Counted from the stretch's first letter, positions 26,619-36,235 are shown. The stretch: DNA of 64,000 nucleotides from Winogradskyella tangerina (GCF_003260205.1 NZ_QERF01000004.1:124001-188000); one strand, 5' to 3'. Numbers and translations are program-made. The notes: generated by a model from the sequence alone, not told the origin.

Positions 26619-28598
26619 CTAGCTGTACATGCCGCGGATTTTGGCGAGTTTGGCTTTCCAGGTTTCGAGGTCTTTCTTATGTTTATTAATATTCTTTAAA
26701 ACATCCTTAACCAATGGGTTGGATTCATCAACATTAGAGAAAAACAGTAAGTTGTTTTCAAGCTGATTTATTTCTGACTGCACTTCGCCAATTTTTTTAC
26801 GAATAAAGTTCTGCTCGTTATCTAGAAGTCGAGTGTCATTATCATTGCTAGCTAAATTTTCGAGTTTACTTTCAAACTTTACCATGTCTAATTTAGACTT
26901 ATCCATTTTCAGTTTATCGAAAGCCTCATCGATCGCCTTGTAAAACTTACCATCAATGTAACGCTTGTTCTGTGGTACATGACCAATGGCTTTCCAATCG
27001 ACAATCCGGGTTTTTAGAGCTTCTATATCAGCCTTATTGTCACCACTAAATTCCATGGCTTTAAGTTCGTCTAGAAGCTTTGCTTTTTTATCAAAGGCAT
27101 CATACAAATGCTGATTGTCTGCCTTACGCTGCGCGTGCATGCGATCGAAATAGTGATTGCAGGCATCTTTAAATTGTTTCCAGATTTTATCGCTATCGCG
27201 TCGCGGTACATGCCCTATTTTCTTCCAATCGCTTTGAATTTTCTTCATCAACGGCGTCACTACAGCGAAGTCATCACTATCCTTGTTTTCTTCAGCTATT
27301 TTAATGAGTTCGCGCTTCTTTTGAAGATTTTCGTATTGATCTTTCTTAAGTTCTTTGTAAAATTTATTCTTACCTCGATTAAATGTTCTTACCGCGTCTT
27401 TAAACTTTGCCCAAGTAGCTTCATTGACTTTAAGTGGAACTTTACCTGCATTAAAAAAGGCTTCGCGTAGGGCTTCAACTTCTCTAATCTTTTTTTGCCA
27501 AGCACCGTGAGAATTGGCCATATCTTCAGCGATAGTCTGAATTTTTCCTATGATCTCTTCCTTTTTTTCGAGGTTTTTCTCGTAAGCTTTGTCGAGATCA
27601 GCATAGTAATTCTGGCGCTTATCGTGTATGGTTTTGGTAGCCTTACTAAAGCGTTCCCAGATTTCTTCTCGGTGTTCTTTTGCAACTGGGCCTAGCTCTT
27701 CTTTCCAGAGTTTATGTAATACCTGAAGTTCTCTAAACGTACGATTAATGTTATCGTCCTTCACTAACTCTTCAGCACGTTCTATAATTTTTAACTTTTG
27801 TTCGTAGTTGTGTTTAAAATCCATATCTCGCAAATCGTTATTGAGATGCAAGAAATCATAGAAACGCTCTACGTGATGGTGATAGGTGTTCCAGGCGTTA
27901 TTGTATTTATCTCGAGGAATTGGTCCGGCATTACGCCATTTTTCCTGAAGATCCTTAAAGTGTTTGTAGGTGGTGTTGATGTTTTCTTCAACATTGAGCA
28001 AGCCTTTAATTTCTTCAATAATTGCTAATCTGTTTTCAAGATTTTGCTTTAAATTTTGTTCACGCTCTTTGTAATAAGCGTTTATTGCTTGCTTGTAATC
28101 TTTGTAGAGTTGATTGAAAAGCTTCTTTGAATCATTGGTGTAATAGAAGTCCATCTCCTTGCCACCATCATTGATAAATTCCTCTTTTTTCTCTTCTAAT
28201 AGTTGATTGAACTTCGCATTAAATTCAGCTTTTATTTGATTTACCTGTTTAGAAATGGTCTGAATTTTATGATGCTTCAGAAGTCGGTTTAATTCTGTTG
28301 CCAGATCTTGCAAGGACATGGCGTGGTAATCCTTCTCTTCAACCTCATGACGCTCGGCATTGGTTTCGTCTTCGGCATCCTCAGCGTTTGATGCTTCAAT
28401 TTCGGCATGAGCTTCAGAGTCGTTTTCAACTGCAGTTTCGGCTTCAACTTTAGTTTCTGTTACTTCGGTTAATTCAGTTGTTGCCTTATCAGCTTCAGTT
28501 GATGTTTCCACTTCGGCTGTGCTTTCTTCTGTTGGAGTAGCTTTAATTTCTACTTCTTTTTTTCCATCTGCTTCGTGCAGGTTATCATTCTCAGACAT
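26619..28598 (-). CDS. DUF349 domain protein
   Basis: 659 aa. The first 95 residues are a low-complexity Glu/Thr/Ala segment (TEESTAEVETSTEADKA). Five helical DUF349 repeats follow, recognisable by LQEKWRNAGPIP, WKEELGPVAKEHREEIW, FFNAGKVP, WKKIGHVPRRDSDKIW and WKAIGHVPQNKRYI. A terminal coiled coil (IGEVQSEINQLENNL) closes the protein. It is cytosolic and strongly charged. The family is widespread in Bacteroidota without an agreed function. The minus-strand sequence about 26 bp upstream of the ATG (TATCTTTA) is a one-off -7 box. Confidence 0.9.
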   Translation of the reverse strand: MSENDNLHEADGKKEVEIKATPTEESTAEVETSTEADKATTELTEVTETKVEAETAVENDSEAHAEIEASNAEDAEDETNAERHEVEEKDYHAMSLQDLATELNRLLKHHKIQTISKQVNQIKAEFNAKFNQLLEEKKEEFINDGGKEMDFYYTNDSKKLFNQLYKDYKQAINAYYKEREQNLKQNLENRLAIIEEIKGLLNVEENINTTYKHFKDLQEKWRNAGPIPRDKYNNAWNTYHHHVERFYDFLHLNNDLRDMDFKHNYEQKLKIIERAEELVKDDNINRTFRELQVLHKLWKEELGPVAKEHREEIWERFSKATKTIHDKRQNYYADLDKAYEKNLEKKEEIIGKIQTIAEDMANSHGAWQKKIREVEALREAFFNAGKVPLKVNEATWAKFKDAVRTFNRGKNKFYKELKKDQYENLQKKRELIKIAEENKDSDDFAVVTPLMKKIQSDWKKIGHVPRRDSDKIWKQFKDACNHYFDRMHAQRKADNQHLYDAFDKKAKLLDELKAMEFSGDNKADIEALKTRIVDWKAIGHVPQNKRYIDGKFYKAIDEAFDKLKMDKSKLDMVKFESKLENLASNDNDTRLLDNEQNFIRKKIGEVQSEINQLENNLLFFSNVDESNPLVKDVLKNINKHKKDLETWKAKLAKIRGMYS

Positions 28599-28692
28599 GT
28601 GTCAAAAATTTTGTTCGAATGTTAAAGATACTAACAACTCTTCGAACTTCAAAGGAATTGCATATAGAGCTCGTTTTGGAGATTAGGAGTAT

Positions 28693-28748
28693 ATGAGTTT
28701 AAAAGTTTAGGAGTTTGGGAGTTTATAAGTTTAGACGTTTAGGAGTTT
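28693..28748. repeat. 8-bp tandem repeat array (xxxAGTTT)
   Basis: Seven consecutive 8-bp units sharing the core AGTTT (one is CGTTT): ATGAGTTT, AAAAGTTT, AGGAGTTT, GGGAGTTT, ATAAGTTT, AGACGTTT, AGGAGTTT. It is in the gap between the DUF349 gene and aroE. It is not in frame with either and shows no dyad symmetry. Confidence 0.75.
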
Positions 28749-28774
28749 AAATTACAATTCATAAACTATTTTAC

Positions 28775-28809
28775 ACTTACCACTTACCACTTACCACTTA
28801 CCACTTACT
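28775..28809. repeat. 7-bp tandem repeat array (ACTTACC)
   Basis: Four perfect ACTTACC units and a fifth ACTTACT, ending 20 bp from the aroE stop codon. The array is a likely site for copy-number variation between strains. Confidence 0.8.
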
Positions 28810-28828
28810 ACTTTACACTTAAAGGACC

Positions 28829-29590
28829 TCAAGTCTTATTCCAAATTTTCCAGGATTTTTCAGCTTGAAGTTCAAGCATCTCCAAACCATTGATGGTAGT
28901 GGCACCTTTTATATCACCACAGCTTAAAAATTTGGTTTGTTCAGGGTTGTAGATTAGGTCGAATAAAATGTGTTTTTCGGTAATAGCATCATAAGGAATA
29001 TCAGGGCATTCATTGACATTTGGAAAGGTGCCGATAGGTGTACAGTTGATTATAATTGGATACGATGAAATAATATCATCAGTGAGATCTGAATATAGGA
29101 ATTTAACACCCTCTTTTTCTGAACGTGATACATAATCAAACTGGATTTTTAGTTTTTTTAAGGCATAAGCAATGGCTTTCGAAGCGCCGCCAGTACCTAG
29201 AATTAGAGCGCGTTTGTGATATTTTTTTAAGTGCGGTTCGAGTGATTTTTTAAATCCGTAATAGTCGGTATTATAGCCGATTAAATTTTGATAACGCGTA
29301 ATTTTTATGGTATTTACGGCGCCAATTTTTCGTGCGCGTTTATCTACGTTATCTAACAATGGCATCACTTCCTCTTTGTAAGGAATCGTAACATTCAGGC
29401 CCTTAAGATTGGGAGTGTTTTTAATAATCTCATCGAGTTCTGAGATCGATTGTAAATCAAAATTTACGTACGAATGTGGTAATGCTTCGCTTTCAAACTT
29501 TTTGGCGAAATAACCTCTTGAAAATGAGTAGGAAATATTTCTTCCTACCAGTCCGAATTTAAGCTTTGATTTGTCTTGTTCGTTGTCCAT
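28829..29590 (-). CDS. aroE: Shikimate dehydrogenase
   Basis: 253 aa. The substrate domain has RNISYSFSRGYF and LNVTIPYKEEVMPLLD (catalytic Lys). The NADP domain has ALILGTGGASKAIAYAL (glycine-rich loop), INCTPIGTFP and TTINGLEMLELQAEKSW near the end. It reduces 3-dehydroshikimate to shikimate for aromatic amino acid and folate synthesis. Its start lies 32 bp inside the 3' end of the upstream DUF368 gene, which suggests translational coupling. Confidence 0.93.
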   Translation of the reverse strand: MDNEQDKSKLKFGLVGRNISYSFSRGYFAKKFESEALPHSYVNFDLQSISELDEIIKNTPNLKGLNVTIPYKEEVMPLLDNVDKRARKIGAVNTIKITRYQNLIGYNTDYYGFKKSLEPHLKKYHKRALILGTGGASKAIAYALKKLKIQFDYVSRSEKEGVKFLYSDLTDDIISSYPIIINCTPIGTFPNVNECPDIPYDAITEKHILFDLIYNPEQTKFLSCGDIKGATTINGLEMLELQAEKSWKIWNKT

Positions 29591-30578
29591 ACCATTCTAG
29601 CCCTAAAACAATCAGGATTCCAACGACAATATAAGCAATTGCTATATAAGTTTCGGTGGTTGGTTCGGGGAAAAAACGTATGTAATTTTCAACGATCTGT
29701 GAACCAGTAGAATCCAGAATAAAACTACCGTCGCTATTGGTTTTATATATAGTTTTTTTCCAGGGCCAAACTAAACCGAGTGATCCAACGATAAACCCAA
29801 CTAATGTTGCCAGAGTAATATTTTTATAGTGTTTTAAGATATAATTCAATATATGAGAAAAGGTGACTAATCCGGTGACTGAACCCAGAGTAAATACACT
29901 TAAAACTTTCAGCATTCTTACTCTAACAGGATCGTTTACAAAATCAAAATTTCCTGAAAAAATATCAGTAATGGAGTCATATAGGGCGTTAACCGAATCT
30001 ACTAAAAGCAACACATAGTTTCCGAGTAAAATGAGAATAAATGATCCCGAAAACCCTGGTAGGGTCATACCAGATACACTTACAATTCCGCAGATAAATA
30101 CAAACCAAAGGTTATCATTTTCTGTGGCAGGATCTAAAAAGCTAATGCTTATTCCGATGGCGGTACCAAGTATTAGAGCAATTATTGTATTTCGATTCCA
30201 AGCTTTAAAATCTTTACTGATATAATAAATAGAACCTAGGATCATTCCGAAGAAAGCACTCCAGACGTATAATTCATAATTTACGATGAGATAGTCTAAT
30301 AGTTTTGAAACACTAAAATAACTGATCACCATACCTAAGAACAAAAGCCCTATAAATCTGCCATTGATATAATTATAGAAACTACTGAATCTTCCGTTAA
30401 TAAGAAGTTTGAACGCGGTTTTATTAACACGTTGAAGGGAGTATATGAATTCTTCATAGAATCCGGCAACAAAGGCAACCACACCACCAGAAACACCTGG
30501 AACCTTATTAGCAGCTCCCATAGCTAACCCTTTAATGACCAAAAAAATACGATCTTTTAAAGTTCTTGTACTTTGCAT
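29559..30578 (-). CDS. DUF368 membrane protein (undecaprenyl-phosphate translocase family), copy 2
   Basis: 339 aa with about nine hydrophobic segments. The family signatures are KGLAMGAANKVPGVSGGVVAF and, midway, GMTLPGFSGSFILILLGNY, a pseudo-repeat of PGxSGxxxx motifs. DUF368 proteins (PopT type) return undecaprenyl phosphate to the cytoplasmic face for reuse in envelope glycan synthesis; that role is taken from the family. It overlaps its paralogue by 1 bp and aroE by 32 bp. Confidence 0.88.
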   Translation of the reverse strand: MQSTRTLKDRIFLVIKGLAMGAANKVPGVSGGVVAFVAGFYEEFIYSLQRVNKTAFKLLINGRFSSFYNYINGRFIGLLFLGMVISYFSVSKLLDYLIVNYELYVWSAFFGMILGSIYYISKDFKAWNRNTIIALILGTAIGISISFLDPATENDNLWFVFICGIVSVSGMTLPGFSGSFILILLGNYVLLLVDSVNALYDSITDIFSGNFDFVNDPVRVRMLKVLSVFTLGSVTGLVTFSHILNYILKHYKNITLATLVGFIVGSLGLVWPWKKTIYKTNSDGSFILDSTGSQIVENYIRFFPEPTTETYIAIAYIVVGILIVLGLEWYGQRTRQIKA

Positions 30579-31546
30579 TAAGCTCTATTTTTATTGCGGC
30601 CGAAATATTCTAAAGTTAATATGGCAATGACGCCTAGGGCTATAAAAATGATGGCTAATACTAACTGATTATCGCCTTCATAGCTAGACGGTAATATGCT
30701 TTTATCGAGGAGAGTGACTTCTTCACCTTCTGAATTTATACGCGTTTTTAAAACCTGTTTCCAAGGCCAAATCTTATTTAACGAACCAATCATAAATCCG
30801 GTGAGAATGGCGAGCGTTAGATTTTTTTGATGTTTAAACATCCAGTTCAAAGCTTTAGAGAAAACTTTCAAACCAACAACGGCGCCAATCCCGAGAAGTG
30901 TAAATTTCAAAAGTGCATCTTTGAACAGTTCCATATCACCATTGACTAACCCTTCTCGAAGATTATTTACGGTATCAATTGCTGTTTGATAAGCACCAAG
31001 GATTAACAAGATAAAAGCGCCTGAAACACCAGGCAATATCATTGCTATAATGGCTATGAAACCACAAAATAGAAGATAGAAAGGACTTTCTGGTGAGGCG
31101 AAAGGTTCTGCAAGCGTAATATAGTAAGATAGGGCAGAGGTGGCTATGATCGCTACTACGGTTTTAACAGACCAATTCGAGATTTGCTTTGCAATGTATA
31201 AGATGCTAGCCAGCACCAAACCAAAAAAGAAAGACCATAGTAAAATAGGTTCATTGTGCAAAAGCCATTTTATTAACTTGGCGAGAGACAAAATACTTAT
31301 GGCAATTCCTGAAAAAAGCGCCAATAAAAATGTTCCATTTATAGACTTCCAGGCGGTTTTAAACCCTTCTTTTTTCCAAATTTTGAAAACAGCTAGAGAC
31401 ACTTTGTCTATACTTTCAATAAGCTCTTCATAGATGCCCGAAATGAAAGCAATTGTTCCTCCAGAAACACCCGGAACAACATCAGCAGCGCCCATGGCAA
31501 CGCCTTTAAAAGCAATGATCACATAGTCTAATAAACGTCTCTGCAT
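30578..31546 (-). CDS. DUF368 membrane protein (undecaprenyl-phosphate translocase family), copy 1
   Basis: 322 aa paralogue of the following gene. It has KGVAMGAADVVPGVSGGTIAF near the N-terminus, and AMILPGVSGAFILLILGAYQ midway. Both keep the same C-terminal layout (LGLKV/LVTF...LNWMFKHQKN type, then GFMIGSLNKIWPWK). The TAA of this family pair's junction overlaps the next ATG by one base, so both are translated from one message. Possession of two diverged copies suggests different partners or conditions. Confidence 0.9.
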   Translation of the reverse strand: MQRRLLDYVIIAFKGVAMGAADVVPGVSGGTIAFISGIYEELIESIDKVSLAVFKIWKKEGFKTAWKSINGTFLLALFSGIAISILSLAKLIKWLLHNEPILLWSFFFGLVLASILYIAKQISNWSVKTVVAIIATSALSYYITLAEPFASPESPFYLLFCGFIAIIAMILPGVSGAFILLILGAYQTAIDTVNNLREGLVNGDMELFKDALLKFTLLGIGAVVGLKVFSKALNWMFKHQKNLTLAILTGFMIGSLNKIWPWKQVLKTRINSEGEEVTLLDKSILPSSYEGDNQLVLAIIFIALGVIAILTLEYFGRNKNRA

Positions 31547-31582
31547 TTAATTGATATAAGAAACGCTAAGGTATGCATTTTT

Positions 31583-32989
31583 TTAGTTGGAAGTCTTTTT
31601 ACTCTCTGAAATTATAGCCTTAATAATTGGTCGGTCAATGAGCTTCGGAAACAACTCAGTAATGATAAAGGAATAATCGATATTAAGACGCAAACCATTT
31701 TTAAGATGGAATCGTCCTTTTTCCGTTTGAAGAGTTGTAAAATATAACCCACCAAGTCGATATTCGATCTCCGAGTTTTCAGGATAAAATTCTGCTGCTT
31801 GTAAGAGATTGAATATTGCAGCATCGTATTCTCCCAAAGCGATTAAAATATCTGAACGGTCTAACCACGTGTCGAGTTCGTAATTACCTAATTCTAGAGT
31901 TCGCTTATAACCAATTTCAGCTTCTTCTAAAAAGTTTAAGCGCTTATTGATCGTGGCAAATAGTTTCCAGTATAACACATTTTCACCATCAATATGTACC
32001 GCTTTATTAATATAATGCAGCGCTTTCTGATAGTTTAAGCGCTTCATGTAGAATTTTGTAATGGCAATCCAGCCTTTGTCTAATAAGGCATCGTCTTCTA
32101 CAGTTTTCTTGAAGAACTGCAACGCCATGTCTTCCTGTCCAAGCTTTTCATAACAGTATCCTATACGAAGCAGAGCAAAAGAAGTTGGTTCGTCTAGGGC
32201 CAGTGTAATTTTATAGTTTTCAATAGCTTCTTCATACTGTTTAAGTTTCTCTAAAACTTTTCCTTTTTCAATATAGGCACCTACAAATGTATCATCTGAT
32301 ATAATCGCAAAATCGAAGGCTGCATTCGCTTTATTATAATCTTTAATTGCAAAATACTGACGACCTAATTGGTGCCAAGCTACCTCGCAATAGGGATTAG
32401 AATCTAAGAAATTATTCAAGTACGAAATCGCATCTTGGTTAAGATCTAAGAAGTCATAACAGTAAACAATATTATGTAAGGCAGAATAGTCTGAAGGGTC
32501 TGATTCTAAACACTTTTTGAAATAGATCACGGCATTATCAAACTGATCTAAAAACAAATACTCCATCCCAATTAGGGCATAAAGATCGGAGTCTTCTGCA
32601 GGTGTGCTCGATATATCTATTGCAGTAAGTAAGATGTTGATAGCTTTTTCGTGCTCATCTTGTTTTGATAATACATTCGCCTTCTGAATATAGATCTCCT
32701 CATTATTAGGTTCGAGGTCATGGAGCATATCTAGAATGTCATCGGCTTCAGTGAATTTGTTTTCAATCACCAAAATTTCCACTTGAAATAATCTCAAGTT
32801 AACGGAGCTTGGATGCTGTGAAAGCCCAAGTTTAATGGCACGTTTCGCTAAAGAAATTTTACCATTTTCGAGATAGTGGTGGATGATGTTTTCAAATTCA
32901 TTTGAATCGAAAAACAAAATATCATTTGTCTTTAACATCGATTCAAATCTGGTAAGCGGAAAGTTTTCGTCGTCGTGACTGTAATTCAT
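31583..32989 (-). CDS. Tetratricopeptide repeat protein
   Basis: 468 aa with about ten TPR units covering residues 40-440 (for example YIQKANVLSKQDEHEKAI, ALIGMEYLFLDQFDNAVIYF, GYCYEKLGQEDMALQFF). No signal peptide or membrane helix was seen, so it is probably a cytosolic scaffold. The C-terminal segment (LINDRPIIKAI-like, LKNGLRLNIDYSFI) lies outside clear repeats. It is 36 bp upstream of the DUF368 pair. The partner is unknown; proteins of this length are conserved in Bacteroidota. Confidence 0.85.
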   Translation of the reverse strand: MNYSHDDENFPLTRFESMLKTNDILFFDSNEFENIIHHYLENGKISLAKRAIKLGLSQHPSSVNLRLFQVEILVIENKFTEADDILDMLHDLEPNNEEIYIQKANVLSKQDEHEKAINILLTAIDISSTPAEDSDLYALIGMEYLFLDQFDNAVIYFKKCLESDPSDYSALHNIVYCYDFLDLNQDAISYLNNFLDSNPYCEVAWHQLGRQYFAIKDYNKANAAFDFAIISDDTFVGAYIEKGKVLEKLKQYEEAIENYKITLALDEPTSFALLRIGYCYEKLGQEDMALQFFKKTVEDDALLDKGWIAITKFYMKRLNYQKALHYINKAVHIDGENVLYWKLFATINKRLNFLEEAEIGYKRTLELGNYELDTWLDRSDILIALGEYDAAIFNLLQAAEFYPENSEIEYRLGGLYFTTLQTEKGRFHLKNGLRLNIDYSFIITELFPKLIDRPIIKAIISESKKTSN

Positions 32990-33007
32990 AAGCGGTTTAT
33001 AGGTTCA

Positions 33008-33020
33008 CTCGATTATCGAG
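33008..33020. promoter_or_regulatory. Short palindrome upstream of the TPR gene
   Basis: CTCGAT, one base, ATCGAG, about 19 bp before the ATG at 32989. The adjoining TTCACTCGA shares words with the cloverleaf element at 55.2 kb, so it may be a fragment of the same repeat family or an operator. Confidence 0.25.
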
Positions 33021-33232
33021 ACTTAAATACACCAATTTGATCATTCAAATTCAAGGGGCGTTCCGTTAAATTACGTTTTACCCGATGTGATTCATTAATC
33101 TAAAATTACAGTTATCGGCTTACGGTCATAAAGAATTGAGTTTTTGTTTTTAACAAAATAATTAACATTCAGATAAGCGTTGTTTGAATTTAGTTTGAAT
33201 TGATTTAGAAACGGTTAGACTCAAATTAACTT

Positions 33233-34408
33233 CTAAATCCCATCTAAAATTGAAGTAATAATTTGGCAACCCTTAATGATTTCTTCGTTTGAAATCGTCA
33301 ATGGCGGGGTAATTCTTATGGCTCTCGGTTCAAAAAGTAGCCAGAATAAAATGAGACCTTCATCCTGTGCCCGAAGAATAACTTGATTGGTTATTTCCGC
33401 ACTTTCAGTAAAAGCAGCTAGCATAAGGCCTCTTCCTCGAATTTCCTTAATATGCTTATGTTGAAGATGTTTACGAACGAGTTGTTCTTTTTCTAAGGCT
33501 TCAGCCATTAAATTTGTTTCAGTGATCTCCTTTAATGTTGCTAATGCAGCCGCTGCAATTACCGGATTACCTCCAAAGGTAGTTATATGTCCAAGTTTTG
33601 GTTGGTCACTTAATGTGGTCATCATCTCGTTCGATGCGGTAAACGCACCAATAGGTAAACCGCCGCCAAGACCTTTACCCGTTACAACAATATCAGGCTG
33701 GCAATTGTAATTTTCAAATCCGAAAAGTTTGCCCGTTCTGCCGATTCCTGGCTGAATTTCGTCTAAAATGAAAACCGCACCAACCTCATTGCATCGTTCT
33801 TGTACTTTTTTTAAAAAGTCATTTATCGGCTCAATAAATCCTGCACCACCTTGAATAGTTTCTAAGATTACCGCGGCTGTATTTTCAGTGATCTCTTGCA
33901 GGCACCATTCACAATTAAACGCAATATGTTTAATGTCTGGTATTAAGGGTTCAAAAGGTGTTTTACGCTCTTCATAATCCATTAGACTTAAAGAGCCCAT
34001 GGTATTGCCATGGTAGGCATTTTTAGCAGCAATGATCTCACTACGTCCTGTATAACGCCGCGCCAGTTTAATACTTCCCTCAATGGCTTCAGTGCCTGAA
34101 TTGACTAAATATGTTGTTTCTAAAGGATTGGGTAAATGCTTGGCCAAAAGTTGTGCTAACTCTAATGCTGGTTTTTGAATATATTCCCCATAAACCATAA
34201 CATGCAGATACTTGTCTAATTGGGTTTTTACTGCTTCAACAACTTTAGGATGGGAATGCCCTAAACTACAAGCTGACACTCCAGCTACAAAATCGAGACA
34301 AGCTTTGCCAGCAGTGTCATAAATATAACAGCCTTTGGCATGACTTACTTCCATGGCCAAGGGATGTGGTGTGGTTTGTGCCTGATATTTTAAAAAGTCT
34401 TCGTGCAA
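33233..34408 (-). CDS. Class III aminotransferase (acetylornithine/ornithine/GABA type)
   Basis: 391 aa, PLP fold type I. Signatures: CLDFVAGVSACSLGHSHPKV, YLVNSGTEAIEGSIKLARR, the cofactor Asp region AVFILDEIQPGIGRTGKLF and the Schiff-base Lys in DIVVTGKGLGGGLPIGAF. The substrate is not resolved; similar flavobacterial genes are annotated as aspartate aminotransferase family. The start is TTG at 34408, immediately after the TAA of the OstA-like gene with no spacer; homologues as I recall them begin at this residue. Confidence 0.88.
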   Translation of the reverse strand: MHEDFLKYQAQTTPHPLAMEVSHAKGCYIYDTAGKACLDFVAGVSACSLGHSHPKVVEAVKTQLDKYLHVMVYGEYIQKPALELAQLLAKHLPNPLETTYLVNSGTEAIEGSIKLARRYTGRSEIIAAKNAYHGNTMGSLSLMDYEERKTPFEPLIPDIKHIAFNCEWCLQEITENTAAVILETIQGGAGFIEPINDFLKKVQERCNEVGAVFILDEIQPGIGRTGKLFGFENYNCQPDIVVTGKGLGGGLPIGAFTASNEMMTTLSDQPKLGHITTFGGNPVIAAAALATLKEITETNLMAEALEKEQLVRKHLQHKHIKEIRGRGLMLAAFTESAEITNQVILRAQDEGLILFWLLFEPRAIRITPPLTISNEEIIKGCQIITSILDGI

Positions 34409-36235
34409 TTATGGACCTTCTTGTTTTTTCTTCGTTTTAGATGTTCCGTCCTTTTTTACCTGATTGGTTTTTAATGGCGGAAGTTTGTTGTCTGTCGGTA
34501 AATTTCGTGCTGCTTTATTTGGCTTGTTCGGAGTGGCCTTACCAGCTTCTTCAATGCGTTCTTTCACACTTTCATCTACAAAATCTTCAGGAGGAACATA
34601 GTCCTCAAGGCCTTTAATGACTGGTAATACCAACGGTGGATCGTCTTTGAAGAGATCTTCAACAGAAATTGGTCGTTCTTCGCCGCGCCAATCAAAGCCT
34701 CGGAGGCGTTTCGAACTATTGGGGAAATCTGCTTCCGGGAAAATGTTACCGTCGATCTGATTGATAAACCGTACTTCATCTATTTCTTGATCAACGAGTT
34801 GAATATTTATACTACCCGATTTCGATTTCTGAATACCAATGAGTTCGTTGGTGTCATTACGCATATAGCGTATGGTTTCAGCATTTTTAATAATATCTAC
34901 ATTGTAAATTTCATTATCTCTGAACAATCCAATGAGACGCTGTCCTTTTATTTGATTAAATCCGTCTTCACTTAGGGTGTCTTTGCTCACCAAGAAGGCA
35001 TTGTTGAACACTTTGAGCGAGTCTAATTTTTCTGTTTCTACATTCGAAATTAAGTGAATAGTGTCACCTGTCATTTGATTGCCGAGATTCCAGAGCACAG
35101 GTTTTCGGGCAGTAGCAAAGGCATCAGTAGAGCTATACCTTGCCAGATTGATCAATTGTGTCAGTCCGGTTTTATGATTAACATGGATAGAATCAGCTTT
35201 TCCAGCTAAGTCACTTTTATATAGTTTGGCATTGTAATAAGCTCTGGTAATGCGATTGTCTTGCTTACCCGTTACCATGAGTGTATCGGCATGCAAATAC
35301 ACTGAATCCTTTTCTTGAACAGTGATCGCTAGTGCTCGTTTGGTAATAAATACCGAGTCTCGATCGCGCCACACTTCCGCATAATGACCTCGAACTATAC
35401 TATTGTTAATTGTATCTGTTACCGTGATGTTGTTACTCGCAGAAGCAAAACTGCGATTTCGGTCGAAATAAATACTATCACCTTCAATGATTCGATTGTC
35501 GTAATCTACTCGGGCATTGCGCTGAAAATACCCAACATTGGCATTAGTATCATAGAAACCACGTTCGGTATAAATTTTACTTTCTTCACCAACTATGGTT
35601 GAAGGTCCAAACAAATGTGCATGGCCACTATCGGGGAAGAAGTCAAGACGTTCTGTGTTTAATGTATATTCTGGGTCGACGAGTACAACATTTTTAGTGA
35701 ACTGATATTTTTTGGCATTCATGTAGTACCGTCCGATCTGACTTGTAATCGTTCCAGAAGAATCCTTAACAACCTTTCCTTTCGTATCGTAATAGGCCAA
35801 CTGCCTTGTTCTGTCGAAATAAAGTTTGTCGGTGGTAAGTACAGATTCTGGTTCGGTTAAAACCACATCACCCTGCGCAAAGGCCAATTCGGTTTTACCA
35901 CTGTATTCAACATATTTGGCCACCATATTGATGGAGTCACCTTGCTTCAGTACAACATTGCTGAAGGCTTCTATATACTCCTGATCTTGATAATAAATGG
36001 CTTTATCGCACCACAGGTTCACACCTTTATGAACAAAATGGACTTGCTGTGAAGCATCGCGGAGAAAAACCAGTGCACCTTCTTCGATCTCTGGACTAGA
36101 AGATGTATTCCCCGAATACTGAACAGTTATTCTTTGTTTTTCTTGTGAAAATCCTAAAAATGAAAAGACAACAAGGAGAAGAAAAATTAAACTTTTACTA
36201 GAATTCAAAACTATATGTTTTTTACAAGTTAACAT
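34409..36235 (-). CDS. OstA-like outer-membrane/LPS-transport related protein
   Basis: 608 aa. A signal peptide precedes residue 30 (LLLVVFSFLGFSQ). Long arrays of beta-rich OstA/LptA-like repeats follow, seen as GALVFLRDASQQVHFVHKG, LVLTEPESVLTTDKLYFDR and DTIHLISNVETEKLDSLKVF. A Pro/Lys-rich tail (TPNKPNKAARNLPTDNKLPP) ends it. This family replaces or supplements LptA/LptD-like periplasmic bridges in Bacteroidota; LPS-transport role is inferred. It directly abuts the aminotransferase gene. Confidence 0.82.
   Translation of the reverse strand: MLTCKKHIVLNSSKSLIFLLLVVFSFLGFSQEKQRITVQYSGNTSSSPEIEEGALVFLRDASQQVHFVHKGVNLWCDKAIYYQDQEYIEAFSNVVLKQGDSINMVAKYVEYSGKTELAFAQGDVVLTEPESVLTTDKLYFDRTRQLAYYDTKGKVVKDSSGTITSQIGRYYMNAKKYQFTKNVVLVDPEYTLNTERLDFFPDSGHAHLFGPSTIVGEESKIYTERGFYDTNANVGYFQRNARVDYDNRIIEGDSIYFDRNRSFASASNNITVTDTINNSIVRGHYAEVWRDRDSVFITKRALAITVQEKDSVYLHADTLMVTGKQDNRITRAYYNAKLYKSDLAGKADSIHVNHKTGLTQLINLARYSSTDAFATARKPVLWNLGNQMTGDTIHLISNVETEKLDSLKVFNNAFLVSKDTLSEDGFNQIKGQRLIGLFRDNEIYNVDIIKNAETIRYMRNDTNELIGIQKSKSGSINIQLVDQEIDEVRFINQIDGNIFPEADFPNSSKRLRGFDWRGEERPISVEDLFKDDPPLVLPVIKGLEDYVPPEDFVDESVKERIEEAGKATPNKPNKAARNLPTDNKLPPLKTNQVKKDGTSKTKKKQEGP

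Noticed and set aside
28773..28820. Short repeats considered as a CRISPR array
   Set aside because: Units are 7 bp with no spacers and no cas genes in the window.
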